Shown: one piece after another, positions 30,936 through 43,640 of the stretch | How positions within the stretch are numbered: the stretch's first letter is position 1 | Layout of the letters: each line of letters starts with the position of its first letter | Assembly: GCF_964656455.1 (NCBI RefSeq) | Contig: NC_135726.1 | Coordinates: 8,380,001-8,444,000, forward strand | DNA: 64,000 bases | Reading direction: 5' to 3' | From: Halichoerus grypus | Taxonomy: Eukaryota; Chordata; Mammalia; Carnivora; Phocidae | Notes under the pieces: model-generated | The model's database searches: none | The model's input: only the letters and a program-made list of their open reading frames with translations | What the model was told of the DNA's origin: nothing | Position numbers and translations under genes: made by a program

Positions 30936-31954
30936 TGTCGTGGGAGCAAAGCAGCTGTGTTCTTCCCTGCCCGGAGCTTCCCACCTGGAGGGCTCTACGA
31001 ATCTAGGGATGATATTATGATCAAGCCAATGAAAGGCTCTGACAGGGGTATTTAACCTAATCAGGGAGGCAAGAGAGGGTCTCTGGAAGAAATGGATTCA
31101 GAAACTTGAAGAAAGGACAAGTAAATATGAGGGTCTGGGAGGCTGGCATCCTTAGAGGCCACTGAATTGGGTTTGACCAGTATCATAAGCCCAATGGGAC
31201 AACAGTGGAATATTTCAAACAGGGGAGGCAACAGAATCATATATGTATATTGAAAAGGTCATTCCAGCTGCAGCTTAGGGGAACGGCTTGCTTGCATTGA
31301 GAACAGATACCCCGTGGCATGGACTGAATCCGCTGCCCTCGAGCTCTGAGATTCCGTTCCCCTCTGGAAATCTGACTTCCCAACGTTCCCCTCTCCCATA
31401 CTGGTGGACCTGAAATGGATTTGCAATACCCTGTCCCTGTTTAATGAGATAATGAGTCCCCATTGCGTGAAAGATGCCATGTTAAGTGGTCACCCAAGAC
31501 TCGGAAGAACTAGAACACATACCCTCTTCTTAAGGATTTTGCCGTCAGTCATCACACACATCATTTATCTGCGGAACCATTGCAGATGAGCACATGCATT
31601 CAAAATCTCTGTGCTGACAAGCAGCTGTGAGGACCAGATCAGAGCAAAGTCCTACCTTTGCCTCCAGAGTCTCTGGGTTAGTATGGGCAGCCAGCTCTAA
31701 TTCAGGATTTCATTTCTGTTTTATGTTTTAAATTCCAGAACCCCTATCCGAGGTGCTTGATTATTTTTCATTGTTCTTTTCAAAACAGAGCCCAAACCAG
31801 CCATAAGTGACTGTAAGTAACTGATGAGAGTTACTGTGAGTGGGTTGGCACTAGCAGGCATCAATGAAACCTAAGAATGAATCGCTTTTTATTCATACAG
31901 ATTTCAGAGCCTGTCACCCTGCACCCCTCCATGACCTGCCCCAAAGCAGGTGAG
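30936..31954. other. Mostly unique noncoding
   Basis: 31040-31275 ('caacagtggaatatttcaaacaggggaggcaacagaatcat...aaaaggtcattccagctgc') resembles an old unclassified mammalian repeat. The rest shows nothing. Confidence 0.4.
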
Positions 31955-32150
31955 AGATGCCAACACATATTGAGCATTGTGTCCATGAGAGGTACTGTGT
32001 CAAGCCCTTTGCTGTATTGCTGCACTTATTTTTCACAGCACCTATTAGAGATAGAACCTTCTATAGCTCCCACTTTGCCGGGAAGGAAATTGAAGATCAC
32101 AGATATTAAGTCCGTTGGCCAAGGCCACACAGCTTGTGATAGTGGAGATA
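31955..32150 (-). mobile_element. MIR SINE, reverse
   Basis: 'attgagcattgtgtccatgagaggtactgtgtcaagccc' and 'gttggccaaggccacacagcttg' follow reverse MIR in order. Confidence 0.75.
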
Positions 32151-33959
32151 TAAATACATTATCAGTCTGGTTTAAAAAAAATAATAGTAATACATGTTTT
32201 CAAGTATGTTTTGAAGACCTAGTCTGCCATCAGTTCTTCATCCAGATAATTCCTGGAAGATCTTAAGATGTAGGCCCCGGGAATGATTGCTAAGGGCCTT
32301 CTCCCTGGTGGCTGTTGATCCATTAATCTGCATCTTTGGGATTCCAATTGTTACTCAGTTACAAATTCACCTACAATTACTAGAAACTAGTCCACATTTC
32401 TCCACGCTTAGATCTTGTGCTGTACCTTTATGCCATTTCTACACAATCTCCTTGAACTCCTGGCCTGGTTGGCCTTTTCAGGCATCCTTGATCCTCCCGG
32501 GCTGTGGCGGCAACGAAGCCCCATGCCTGCCTTTCTTGGCGGTGCTCACTATCTTTAGTAACCTGTCCTTGAATTTGCTGGAAAGCGGGGTCAAGGACTC
32601 GTCCGCTTTGGGGAAAGCACCTTAAGCCTTTCAGAAACCCCAGACATTTCCCATGACCCCTCATGGCACTTGTTTCTGACAGCTAGTTCTTGGAATATTC
32701 GGATGCCGTCTTCCAGGTACCCCGCAGGGCCCGGTTGGCTTAGCACAAATTTCCAAAATGTCAGCCTTGGGCTGGAGCCTACTCTGCAGATGCAGGTGTT
32801 CTTCGGGTCTGTGTGGTGTTTTGAAAAAATTCTGCATTCCTTGTCGGCATTTAAAAATCTGGGCAATGCAAGTCTAGAATTACTCCGGGTTTGGCTCGTC
32901 TGGAAGATTCCAAGGTGGGGTGGCCCCGCTCTGCAGAGGTGTGGTCCTCGGCTCCCTGCCGCTGTATCCTCTCCCTTGGGCCTCCCAGCTTCACCTGCAC
33001 CCCTCACGCTGGTAATCCACCTGTCTGGTCCCAGAAGTCACCTGAGTCACCACCCCCCTCCCCGCCCCCGGCAAGTGGATGCAGTAACCTTGCTCTCCTG
33101 TCCCTAAGTAATGCTCAATTCCTTCTCAACAATGTGTACGTGATCCTTTCCAGCTTTGCAGACTGTTCCTCGGGGGAGAAGGTGGAAGCAAATACGAGTG
33201 GAGAACTTCTGCTTTCTTGCTATCATCTGTTTGAATTGCATCATCTGCTCCCAATCCCTTCCTTTTCCTTCTTGCTCCAAACATAGCTCGAAAAGCCCTT
33301 TTTATCGTCCTTTGCATTTTTTTGCAAGCCTCAGCTCTTTCTAGGGTTTTGTCTCCAGCACTCTTCTTACAGAGGCAGTGTCAGTTTGCATTTGTTTTAG
33401 GGTGGGATGGTGCGTCATAGAAGAGCGCACCTGCAAAAACAGCTAAATTAGAAATCCAGCCACGTTCTCAGGTTCGCAGCAGGATCTACCACATCAAAAA
33501 AAAAAAAAAAAAAAAATGTTAATGGAGTTTAGAAAAAAAATCTTAATAAACAAATGTTAAGAAATTTTCCAAAAAAGAGAGCCCTAGAGGTTATGAAAAA
33601 TTCATCTATTTGCATATCTGATGCCAACCTGGATGTCAAACGTGCCCACCTATCCTGACTCACAGAAGGTCCAGGAAGGGCTTGACTTGACAAAGAGAAC
33701 GTGGGCCAAACGTAGTCCTAATCAGAGCCTTACAGTACGCTCACCTCCAGTTTCCATAATGCATAGGACCCGGTGAGTATATTTGGTATGGCAGCTGGAT
33801 AATGTTGATGTTATCTGCCATGCAAGTTTGCCATAATTCATAGAAGACATGGAGTTTTCAAATCAAATTGTCATTGGATGTTAATGATATCTGCTCCTGC
33901 TGTCTTAAAACAGGGCTGGAAGGAAGCCTTTCAGGGTGTCAAGATAAGTTGGCATTTAA
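32151..33959. other. Unique noncoding, with A-runs and a CNE-like block
   Basis: Frames of 112 to 145 codons overlap on both strands (32591-33107). None is recognisable. A21 lies at 33496-33516. The block 33765-33900 is repeat-free and AT-rich with ATGCAAG and TTAATGATAT words. Confidence 0.45.
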
Positions 33960-34562
33960 CAAGAGCAGCAAGAGTGATCTTATTAAAATGTAAATCAGAT
34001 CATATCATTACCTTGCTTAAAACCATCCAGTACCTCCCACCGCCTGTAGATTAAAGCTCACCTCCTTGCCACGGCCCACGGACCTACGGGAGGCAGCCCT
34101 GACTACTTCTCTGAGCCCATCTCTGGCAGCTTCTGCCTTGCTCTTCTCTTTCTAGCCACCAGGACCTTCTCTCTGTTCCAAGTTTGTTCCCACTTCAGGT
34201 CTTGGCATTTGCTCTTCCTTTTGCCCCAGATGGTTTTCCTCCCCAACCTTATGGGGCTGCACTGGAGACACCCGTCAAGTGTAATACTCATTCCCTGGAG
34301 TGGACCTTCTCTGAGCACCCTGCTGAAACAGCCCTACCCTCCACCACTCTCTGAACCGTTACTCTGATTTATGTGTCTTCATAACACTAAGCAATACCCC
34401 AAAATACAGGTTTTCTGTATTATGTGCTTGTTATCTATCTCCCCCATAAGAACAAAAACTTAATAGAGGCAAGTTCCTGGTCTGTTGTGTTCAACTCTCT
34501 ATCCCTGGTACCTAAAACAGTGCCTGGCATTGAGTGGTGCTCAATACACATTTGTTATAGGT
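33960..34562 (+). mobile_element. LINE L2 3' end, long copy
   Basis: About 600 bp of L2: 'gatcatatcattaccttgcttaaaaccatccagtacctccc', 'tctagccaccaggacctt', 'cttggcatttgctcttcc', 'gttatctatctcccccataagaac', 'cagtgcctggcattgagtgg' and 'tgctcaatacacatttg'. Only the very 3' coding part plus UTR is present, with stops. Confidence 0.92.
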
Positions 34563-34644
34563 CCAAAGGCAAGTAAGCATGGGTGAGTGCAGGAAGTGAG
34601 TTGTTAGCATGCCCGGAATGGACAAAATGTGCTTTGTGCTGGGT

Positions 34645-34702
34645 GTGTGTGTACATACGTGGGCATGCACATCGTGTGTGTGTGTACACATATGTGTGCG
34701 GT
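34645..34702. repeat. Degenerate (GT)n / GT-CA mixed tract
   Basis: GT runs interspersed with ACAT/GCACAT words. Low complexity, imperfect. Confidence 0.8.
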
Positions 34703-35044
34703 TTTTTAGTTTTGGGTCTTACGTTTAAGTACTTAATACATCTGGGGTCGGTTTTTATTTATGTCTGATGTAAGGTAAGAGTTTGATTTCATTTTGAAGC
34801 ATGTGGACATCCAGCTTCACCAGCACCATTTCTTGAAGAGACTGGCCTTTTCCCCACGTGTGTTCATGTTTCATGTGCCCTTGTCGAGGGCCGGTGAACT
34901 ACTGTGTGTGCACACACTCTTGACAAGAGGTGACTCTGGAGAGGAAATCAGACCCAGACTAGGTGGGTCGTTGTTAGCGGCTAAGAAGCTTAGACTTTAA
35001 ACTCAGAGCAGTGGGAGGGGGGGTGGATTTCTAACCTCAGAGTG
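34703..35044. other. Noncoding, possible degraded L1-type sequence
   Basis: 'ggtaagagtttgatttcattttgaagcatgtggacatccagc' and 'cagcaccatttcttgaagagac' look like reverse L1 ORF2 sequence (the 'cagttttcccagcaccatttattgaagag' region). About 34730-34890. Orientation would be minus. Confidence 0.55.
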
Positions 35045-35298
35045 CAGTGTTAGTAGTGTGGGCTCTGGAGTCAGACTCCCGCCGGTACTCACAGCCTTTC
35101 TGCCACTCTGTGACTTGGGGGGAGTGAGTTACTCACCCTGTTAGGTTGGGCCTCGCTTTCCTCACCTGAACAGAGAAAGGATGAACTCTCCTTCCTCGTA
35201 GAGTTGTTAGAAAGAAATGAACTATGTGCAGGGTATTTTCGCATGGTGCCTGATAGAGGAAGGGATTAGTAAGTGTTAGCCAGTGTTGTTATTGTTAC
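35045..35298 (+). mobile_element. MIR SINE, nearly complete
   Basis: 'agtagtgtgggctctggagtcagactcc', 'ctgccactctgtgacttgggg', 'gtagagttgttagaaagaaatgaac' and 'tggtgcctgatagaggaagg' in sense order. Confidence 0.85.
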
Positions 35299-35719
35299 CA
35301 GTCTTCCCAAACTGAGCTGAGCCACAGGGTTTGGTGGGCAGGAGCTGCCAACAGACCTGTTGGCAGGGGGCGACAGGGTGAGCGTGGAGAACCCGGGGAC
35401 TGTCTGCTCGTGCAGGAAGTGGAACCTTGTGCAGGGGACAGATGCTGTCTCATGTACTAGAGCAACAGATTGGGCTTCGGCCTCAGTCTTTGCACTTCTT
35501 ATTAAACCGCTGGAGACAGCCAAAAACACCACATTAGAACTGGCTTTGCTACAAAGAACTCCTAGGTCACCCAGTCCAAGGGGTGAAGGAAGATAGAACA
35601 CTGGACAAAGGAGGAAGGGACTTGCTTACTCAGGGACCCTCCCCATGTTCCTGGACTATTTTCAGATTAACCACATGGACACAAGTGTTCTCTCTCCTTC
35701 CCCCAAATAGTACTTATGG
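35299..35719. other. Unique noncoding with a short inverted repeat
   Basis: TGCCAACAGACCTGTTGGCA at 35346-35365 has 9 bp perfect arms and a 2 bp centre and is followed directly by a G-run. Otherwise nothing. Confidence 0.5.
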
Positions 35720-36105
35720 TGGAGACTGCTAGACGCTAGATAAACCCTAGTCCTCTTTCCTCCTGGGTGGACTACATTTCCCAGCATCCTTTGCAGTTAC
35801 TTGTGCCATATGACCATGTTCAGGCCAGTGGAAAACACCGGAGGTGTCAGAAAGACCCTTTCTGACTTGGCGCATGAAAACCTCCTGTGAATTCCTCCAT
35901 GACCTTTCTGTCCCATCTGCTGGCTGAAGGGACATGGTTCCAAGGACCTGGATCAGCATGGTGCCAGGAGATGGAAGGAGCTCAGGTCCTTGTGCTGCCC
36001 AAGAGACACAGCTGACCAGAAACACCCACTTTGAACTATCATGTGAGCAAGAAACACTGAAATATGAGAGCTGTTTGTTACAGCAACTTACGTACTCTAA
36101 CTAAA
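35720..36105. repeat. Ancient repeat with GACTACATTTCCCAGC core
   Basis: 'gtggactacatttcccagcatcctttgcagttac', 'gtgccatatgaccatgttcaggccagtgg', 'cagaaacacccactttgaac' and 'gttacagcaacttacg' follow a common old repeat, probably an LTR. It is in the orientation opposite to 17545-17820 and 43345-43640. Confidence 0.6.
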
Positions 36106-36499
36106 TATACCACCCCTAAGAAAGTATCGTCTGAGGGCTCTGTCATGAATATTCTATAGCCATCTACACTGAGAGGGGATGAATGACGTTTAAAATAAAC
36201 AAGACATACATCAACTCTAATTTTTATAAGGGCTACTAAGTTTATTAGTATTATGCCTCCTTGATAACAAAGAACCAGAGGTTCTTAAGGCTCACAAATA
36301 TATGTCAGAACCAGTGTTTCTTGGCACCAAATTCCATACAATTTCTATCATGGGCCTCTAAATGTGTTAAGTAGTAGGAGTCTAAGGAGACACGGACTAT
36401 GACAAATTTGGAGAGCTGAAGAAAGAGGAAGAAAGAAAAAGGCAGAAAAAATGTTTTTATGTATGTAAAAATCAATTGTCTAAACATTAGCAATAAAAA
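36106..36499. other. Unique AT-rich noncoding
   Basis: Nothing recognised. Confidence 0.4.
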
Positions 36500-37800
36500 A
36501 ATGGAAAATGTTGCTGGGGGAGGGGCGCTCACAATAAAAACAAAAACTTTGAAATTCCCTGGGACAAAGTTAACAAGAAATATAAAATAAAATGTATCAC
36601 AATTTTTAAAAGTTCAATAATAAGCCTTGGAGAAATATATCCAGGCCCTGAAGGGGGAGATTCAAAAGACATCAGCACATTGCCAAATTCAACCGTACAT
36701 TCAGGGGGATTTCAAGCAAGATCCTAAATGATAATTTTAATGACAAGTTGAATCCAAAGATCATATGGAGGAAGTGATATGTAGAAAGTTAATATATTAA
36801 AAATTAAGCTAAATGACAGGGAAAGGGTAAATATTTCTGGCCTACCTTCTCTGACATAAGAATGTGTTCCCTAAAATATGATAATATTGCAGGAGTGGGT
36901 AAATAGTATAATGGAATAGAGGAAAGAGTTCTGGATTTGGACACCTTATGTATGAGAGTTTAGTGTATTATGAGGGTAGCACTTCAGATTAAGGGCTAAA
37001 AGATAGATTATTTAATGTATAACAGGACAATTGGTTATTTTTTTCTGAGTTTTCTGGATAGATTCTGTAGGAAAAAAATATGTGAGCTATTTTAAATCCT
37101 GGTGGAAGATCTTTGTAAGCGTAATTCCTAATGCTAGGAAAAGTGAAGGTCTAGGTTGTTTAAGTTGGTTACCAAATACTGTAAAACTTTAAAATATTAA
37201 TGATAAGCTAAGAAAATATTTGTTAGGCTTTTGCACATCTAAGTGTTAATATCCACCTATACAAAGATCTGTTATTAGGTGATCACAAAAAGATAGAAAT
37301 CTGTGTTAACGTGGACAACAAGCATAATGAGCCTTTTCAGAGGCTAACATGGCAGAAAGCACATTTTAAATGCACACACCCTTTGACCCAGCAAATATGC
37401 TTCCAAGGTTCTAAGGCTATATAATCCATCCAGTGCTCCAAGACACGTGTACAAGGACGTGCTTTGCAATATTGTTTAAAAGAGTGAGAATAAGCAAGAA
37501 TTTACTGAAATGAAAAGTAACGGGTAGTGTCTTTTCCTTCTAGAGATTAAAATATGTTTTGAAGCTTAAATAGGAGACGAATATGGTATTGGTACAGGAC
37601 TAGACAATTGAACACAAGACAGTACAGAAAGAGTAGGGGATCCATGATAAAACTCTCCCTGGGAATGGAAGGGAAAACTCTCCCTATTCTGTTTGCTCCC
37701 GTGGTCCTACCACTAAAACAATCCATATATATAGTAGGTGGAAAGGAGGACTGGAAGGATATCTGCCAAAATGGTATTGGGATATCTTGAATTATTTTGT
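36500..37800 (+). mobile_element. Scrambled old L1 / HAL1 ORF2-derived sequence
   Basis: Pieces of L1 ORF2 are visible in the sense direction: 'gacaagttgaatccaaagatcatatggagg' (about 36741), 'ggatttggacaccttatgtatgagag' (about 36935), 'ccctttgacccagcaaatatgcttcc' (about 37378), 'gtattggtacaggactagacaattgaac' (about 37586) and 'gactggaaggatatctgccaaaatgg' (about 37750). The fourth piece belongs upstream of the third, so at least two copies or a rearrangement are present. All frames are broken. Confidence 0.65.
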
Positions 37801-39881
37801 TTTCGAATCATATATGTACTCCATCGTGATTCAGAGAGTACACCCTTACACCACACAAAATTATACTTGAGCCCTGGCTTTTCCTCTACTTGACTGATCT
37901 GAGTCTCCTATTCTAAACATTTGAAGGAAGAATAATACCTACTGTATGGGGTAATGGAGAGAATTAAGCACTTAGCTCTATAAATGCTAACTGCTGCTTA
38001 AAATGCTCCATCACTCACGTCTTCCCTGTAAAGCTAAGAAAGGAAAAAGAACCAACATATATGTTTAAGTTAGGGGAGAAAAAAAAAAAGACAATTTTCC
38101 TGCCTTTTCCTGCAGCTTGTTTCGCATCTCTGCAAAATCTCCAGACATTGAGACTTCCCAGGGGAGAAATATTTCTTGGTGACTCTAACCCAAGACAATG
38201 CCTGAGCAAGGAGAGGGCTAACCTCTCTTATTTGACCTTCGGCTAATGCACAAGGTCACACATTATCCTTCACAGTACTTTTTAACCAAGACACTAAAAA
38301 AGAGCATAATGACAAATAATGCAGGAACCTATCATTTTTATTATTAACACCACTATTTTTTAAATTAAAAATGCAATTGCTGCTAACTGCTGAATTTTTG
38401 GAAGATACAGAAATGCACAGAGAGTAGAAGTTCACCTCTGCCTTGATTGGGCCATGATTGGTACTTTGGTGAATGTAGTTCACTCAAATTGGTATCTATT
38501 TTGTAAGCTGGTTTTTCACCTTGTTGCTAAATAAGCTCAAACACATAAAAATAGGCTTCCTTATGAAATAAAGAAACTCCCCCTTGTACCTTTGAGGGCA
38601 AAGTGGTTTCTGTTGTTGGCAAAGCGGGCTTCTATTGGTAAAGCAGAGCAACAGAAGAACTCACCTGAACAAAGATGCCGAGAGACACACATGCATTCTC
38701 AGGACCGGAAGGGAAAGTAGGCATTCAGCTTCCCTGATCCGTCTGATCTTAAGTAATTGAGAGGGTTTAGGGAAAGAAGTGAGCTGCGAACCATGAGTTC
38801 TTTCCCTCTGCTATTTAGCTGAGTAGTCACACGCTAAAGACACTTACACACAATTATATACACCAAATCCTCATGAGGGTCTCGGGATGATGGGATCATG
38901 GGCAATTTTTATTTTCTTCTTTCTGATCATCCATATTTTAAAAACTTTTTGCTAATGAGCAGAGAAAAAATAAGAATAATGGTGGGTTTCTTTAAAACTT
39001 AGAGATAGATGGCAAGAAACATTCTGAAATAATAACACAGCTGATTCAGTGGGAGGTAGCTGAGGATGGTGCTCGTCCTGATTTCCAGTTGCTGTGGCAT
39101 TTCAGGCCCTGATGAAAGATACTGTGACCTCCTTGGGGTGCTTGATCACTCTGGGGTGCCTGTCCCGTCACTTCATATTAAGGTTAAGCCTCATTTGAGG
39201 AGGACAGAATGTCGAGCATAAACTAACGGATTCTGTAATGTGTCGTGCCATCCCAAAGTCCCACTGTCCATGTCTCCTACTTCTGGGGGCAGTACATACA
39301 AATGTATACGTACACATATATAATTTATTGGCTGGCTGGCTCATCAAGTATATTGGTTTTCGTAGCTCCCCTATTGTCAGCATATTTCAGATTGGATTTG
39401 CTGCTGACATGGTTGAATGAAAAAATACTGACATGTTTCAGTATTGCACTTGACATTTTTAGTATTATTATGAGTCGTTTCATTCCATGTAGTATCATTG
39501 TCCGAATGGGATTGCACTTAAAAAAAAAAAATATCCAAGTGCTTCTCATTTCTGAAGAGGTGCCTAGCTTTTGGGTGCTGTTGTGTACACCATCCATGGA
39601 GCTGGGAGGGAAGTGTGTTAAACCAGGGCTCAGACTGCGGGTGACACCTGTTGCACAGAAAATTTCTGTAGAGCTAATTTGGAAATTGTTTCAGGGAGAG
39701 ATCTTCTCTTGAACAGAATGTCCTCTTTCAACCTCATCCTAATCAACAAAGTATCTTTGTGGTTCTAAGCAGGTTTTCTTTCCAACAGCAATGACCACCA
39801 TATTTATCAGTCTTTGGTAAGTCCCTTCAAGGTTACATTTCACCCAAATTTCTTATAAGCCCACATAGAAGAATCGCCTAG

Positions 39882-39885
<4 letters not shown>
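37801..39885. other. Unique AT-rich noncoding, one old repeat
   Basis: 38325-38515 matches the unclassified AT-rich repeat seen at 9790. Open frames up to 155 codons (39245-39712) are not recognisable. Short A- and T-runs only. Confidence 0.4.
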
Positions 39886-39933
<48 letters not shown>

Positions 39934-39941
39934 GTATATAT
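39886..39941. repeat. (TG)n microsatellite
   Basis: About 20 uninterrupted TG units at 39886-39925 followed by TATG/TATA units. Likely length-polymorphic and Z-DNA-prone. Confidence 0.97.
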
Positions 39942-41169
39942 CCATCCCTTAAAAAGGCTTTGTAGGAAGAAATAAACAAAATATATTTATTCTTCTGTGC
40001 TGCAAAGGATCAACATTCATTTGCATGTAAATACAATCATTCCATATTCAAAGTTTAATTTTTAGCAAATGTCCCAGAAAGAAGAGGAGACTCCAGGAAT
40101 AGGCCATCTCGCTAAGAGGTAGAACCTGAGTTATTTCCCTCTGAAGAGCTGTTTCTGGATGCTGGCCGCCAGGGTGTGAAGAACAGGGTAGGCATATTCT
40201 AAGCTCATGTTGCAGAAGGTCCTTGCTCAGCAAAGGGGACTTCTGTCATCTGTTACTTAGCTTAAGGTTGTAAAGAACCGCTTTCTCTAGTTGATTTGAC
40301 TTAGTAGCCAATCACCTTCTCCCAAGCCCTGAGCGCAATTTAAATTGAGAGTTCTGGAATCATCAGTGTTTATTCATCAATCCAATGGGGTCCTCCAGTA
40401 AGCATTTCTTGAATGTAAGGGGATTCTTCTGGAATGTGTAAACCCCTCAGGCCCTAATTCTTTGGACCTGTTGAGAAGGAGACATGTTTATCTCTTGCTG
40501 GGTTGCTGTCAAAACAGAACGGGTGTATTTCTATCAATAAAACACTGCTCTGACAATTTGTCCCTGGAGATAAATGGCCTTTTCCATAGAGGCTTTAAAT
40601 AGGGGCCATAATGGTGGTGAACGGAACTGAGTTGAATAATTAGATCGTTCTCCATAAATCCTGTGGTGAAGTCTTCACACAGGACGATTTCCAGGCTGTA
40701 TGTTAGCACACAGTCTTGCTGTGGTGTGGACAGAGCTGTGTGACGTGTAGGGATGATAGGTAAGTGAACTGCAGGTGATTGGGGCATGGAGAGGATTTAA
40801 CTCCCTGTTTTCCTTGTACAACTAGTCTCCTTTGCCAAAGGAGCACCCATATTAATGTGTTTCTGTCGTTTAACATTAAGATATTTACATGGCTAACAGG
40901 AGCCATCTTTACCTATTTTATTTGAAATCAATTTTTAAATGTAAATCTATCAGGTGCATCTTGTTTATGACAGGTGGGAGTAAAATAACCTCAGTAAGAT
41001 TAAAAAAAAAGGTGTTTCTGGTAAATTTGGAAGATGTCTTCTTGAGGTATGTCAGTAGTACAGGAGAAGTCAGAGGTATCCCATCCCTTCCACGTGTGCT
41101 TTTCTCAATCCCCAAATCTAATACAGTGTAGAAGTGACTATAAGCGTGTACTGTATACCAGATGTGGGT
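39942..41169. other. Unique noncoding
   Basis: No gene, no recognised repeat. Confidence 0.4.
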
Positions 41170-41290
41170 ACTGGATGAGGATACTCCATGTGTATGCTGA
41201 ATTTGGAGCTCCCTCAGGACAGGGGCCATGTTTTAGTTCATTCTCCATCCATATCACAAAACAGTTCACAGCACATAATTAGGCAAAGAG
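41170..41290 (+). mobile_element. Probable LINE L2 3' end fragment
   Basis: 'gaatttggagctccctcaggacaggggccatgttttagttc' and 'cagttcacagcacataattaggc' fit the last 110 bp of L2. Confidence 0.6.
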
Positions 41291-42074
41291 CTTAGTTTTT
41301 TAAATTAAGTGCCATTTTTTTTTTTTTAACCCAGAGAGAAGCTCCCTTGAACCCTTAATATATATAGTAGGCTTTGTTCTGAAATTAGCTTACAGCACAC
41401 CATGGTTCCACTTTGAAGGTACTGCTGACTGCTATGATCATTAAAGAAATGTTGGTGACTTGGCTTTTAAGAGAAATAGTAGACACGGGAAACTACAAAG
41501 AATAGTGGAAATTCTGCCAGATCACTGCTGTGGGGGAAGGATGGAACCATGTTTTCCAGAGCTGTTTTTCATAGGTGGGATTAATCTAAGAAGGCCTGAC
41601 ATGCTGGAATTAACCAAACTCATGGAGAATTGAGAATTCATGGAGAAGTAGATGCTTGAAAGAAGTGTGTAAGGTTCTGGTCAATTCCAAATTTATCTGA
41701 AAGATTCAAGAATATTTTCCATTAGGAGAGAGGTGCTGAGTAATTACAAGTATGAAGGAATAATTCTTTGACACTACTGAAACTTAATGAATACACTGGG
41801 GATTCTTCCTTTACCCCTTCTAACTTAATTTGTTCTGTAGGCTACCAAGTTGGGTTGGTTTGGGTGCCATTTGTGACAAGTAATCAAGGCCAACATTGAC
41901 AAATCCATGAGGTGTGCACAGCTGGTTTTCAATGTCTGGTAGCCTTCTTTTCCTACATCCTTCCTCTGACTCTACATGGACCTCTTGCTTGCCCATTCTT
42001 TCATTTGAGGACCCTCTGCCTCTACATCTGCTCTGTTGGGACACCATCCTGTCTTAGGGAACAACAGCACTGAG
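41291..42074. other. Unique noncoding
   Basis: Nothing recognised. T-rich run near 41318. Confidence 0.4.
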
Positions 42075-42275
42075 GGCTCACAGGCATGGGCTCTGGATCC
42101 AAATAGACATGAGCCTCCCGTAACTTACTGGCTTGCCTTGTGCAATTATATAATCTCTCAGAACCTCAGTGTTTTCATCTGTAAAATGGGCACACATAAT
42201 GGAAATGAAACCTCAAGGTTCTGAAAATTAAATGAGACAATTCATACAACACTTTTTCTCAGTCTAGGAGTTGAC
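42075..42275 (+). mobile_element. MIR SINE
   Basis: 'ggcatgggctctggatccaaatagac', 'ttactggcttgccttgtgcaa' and 'ctcagtgttttcatctgtaaaatgggcac' are in sense MIR order, ending in 'attaaatgagacaattcata'. Confidence 0.85.
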
Positions 42276-43344
42276 ATGTTGTACCATCTCAGTACATTTT
42301 GGCTATCCTAATTATGATAAATTATTATGACTTAATATTGTGATTGTTAAGATTGATGGTAATCAAAGAAATTAACCTTCCACAGGAAGCTAGCTATTTA
42401 ACACTTCCAGTATGGATTCATTGTGTTCAGTCCATGTATATATTTGCTTAAGAAATCCAGCCTTTAAGAAAGGAATTCTGTTTTATTCTCAGGCCTACCC
42501 AAAGCTGGTCTTCAAAAAATATGGGTTGCAATAATGAATGAGAATAGCAGTGATCTTCCCATTGGTGCTGTTCAGCTCACCCTCAGGATAGCTACCTAAT
42601 TCACTTGCGAGTCACCCATCCAGAAATCCTTCCTGCAAGAGGGTTGGGGTGAGGGATACAGCAAATCAATTATTCCTCTCTCCTCATCTCCTTATAAACC
42701 ATCCTCTCCCAGTTTCTTTTCTAGCTATTCTGTTTTCTATTACATAGAATGCTTAGGTGATGTGCCAATAAGTCGTGTATGAATACTTAATGAAGGTGGA
42801 ATGAATTATAAATGGCATGGAATTTATCTACATTGCTTCCTTGCTGATGGCAGAATGGTGCTTTATCTTCTATCAAGACATATAGGAGTCAGTAGGTGAG
42901 AAAGTATCCTGGTTGATAAATTTAAAAATTGTTACCGGATGCCATCTTAGGTTACATGGAACCCAATACCATGTGGCAGAGAGGAAAAGGCTGTGCCAGG
43001 AAACATGGTGAATATGATGCTGGCAGGAGAGAGACTGAGGTGGTCCCTAAGGGCACAATTACTGCTAGAGTAGAGAACTCAGAACAGAGGCAGACAAAGG
43101 CCTGGGTGGGAGTTGTAGTTACGACTTATTCATTGTGATTGAGTGCCAGTTAGAGAGAGGTCTGACAGGGGTCTCTAGCACTTTGATTTTAAGGGGAGGC
43201 TATTGAATGACATTATCTAGAGAAGGGATTTCTGTATCGTTCCTCCATCCGAAAGCCATCTGTCAACAGCTAGCTCCATAAATACAGTGAACTCTCATTA
43301 GAGAGAGTAACATATAAACCCCCACATCTCAAAGGCTTGATACA
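42276..43344. other. Unique AT-rich noncoding
   Basis: No gene or repeat that I can support. Confidence 0.4.
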
Positions 43345-43640
43345 GAATGCATTGCTTGTTCACGTAACAGGGACCTCTCCTGGGTGACTCTGCTCCAAGT
43401 GTAGATTTGGAGACCCGGGTTCTTTCTACCTTGTGGCTCTGTTGTCTTTGTTATGTCATTCCCAAGTACACCAAAAGGTTATCTACATGTCAACCACCTG
43501 GAGGAGCACCAGCAGGGAAAGTTTAAGGGGGCAGATCTAGAAGTGGAATCCTTCGACTCTTTGGATGCTCATCGAAAGGAAGCCGAGAAATGTAGTCTAG
43601 CTGCCCAGGTAGAGGAAGCAGACATGATCATCAGCTAGCA
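43345..43640. repeat. Ancient repeat carrying a 'gagaaatgtagtctagc' core
   Basis: 'tctttctaccttgtggctctgttgtc' and 'ggaagccgagaaatgtagtctagctgcccagg' match the same old family as 17545-17820. Its 54 bp at 43567-43620 recurs at 44175-44228. Confidence 0.55.
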
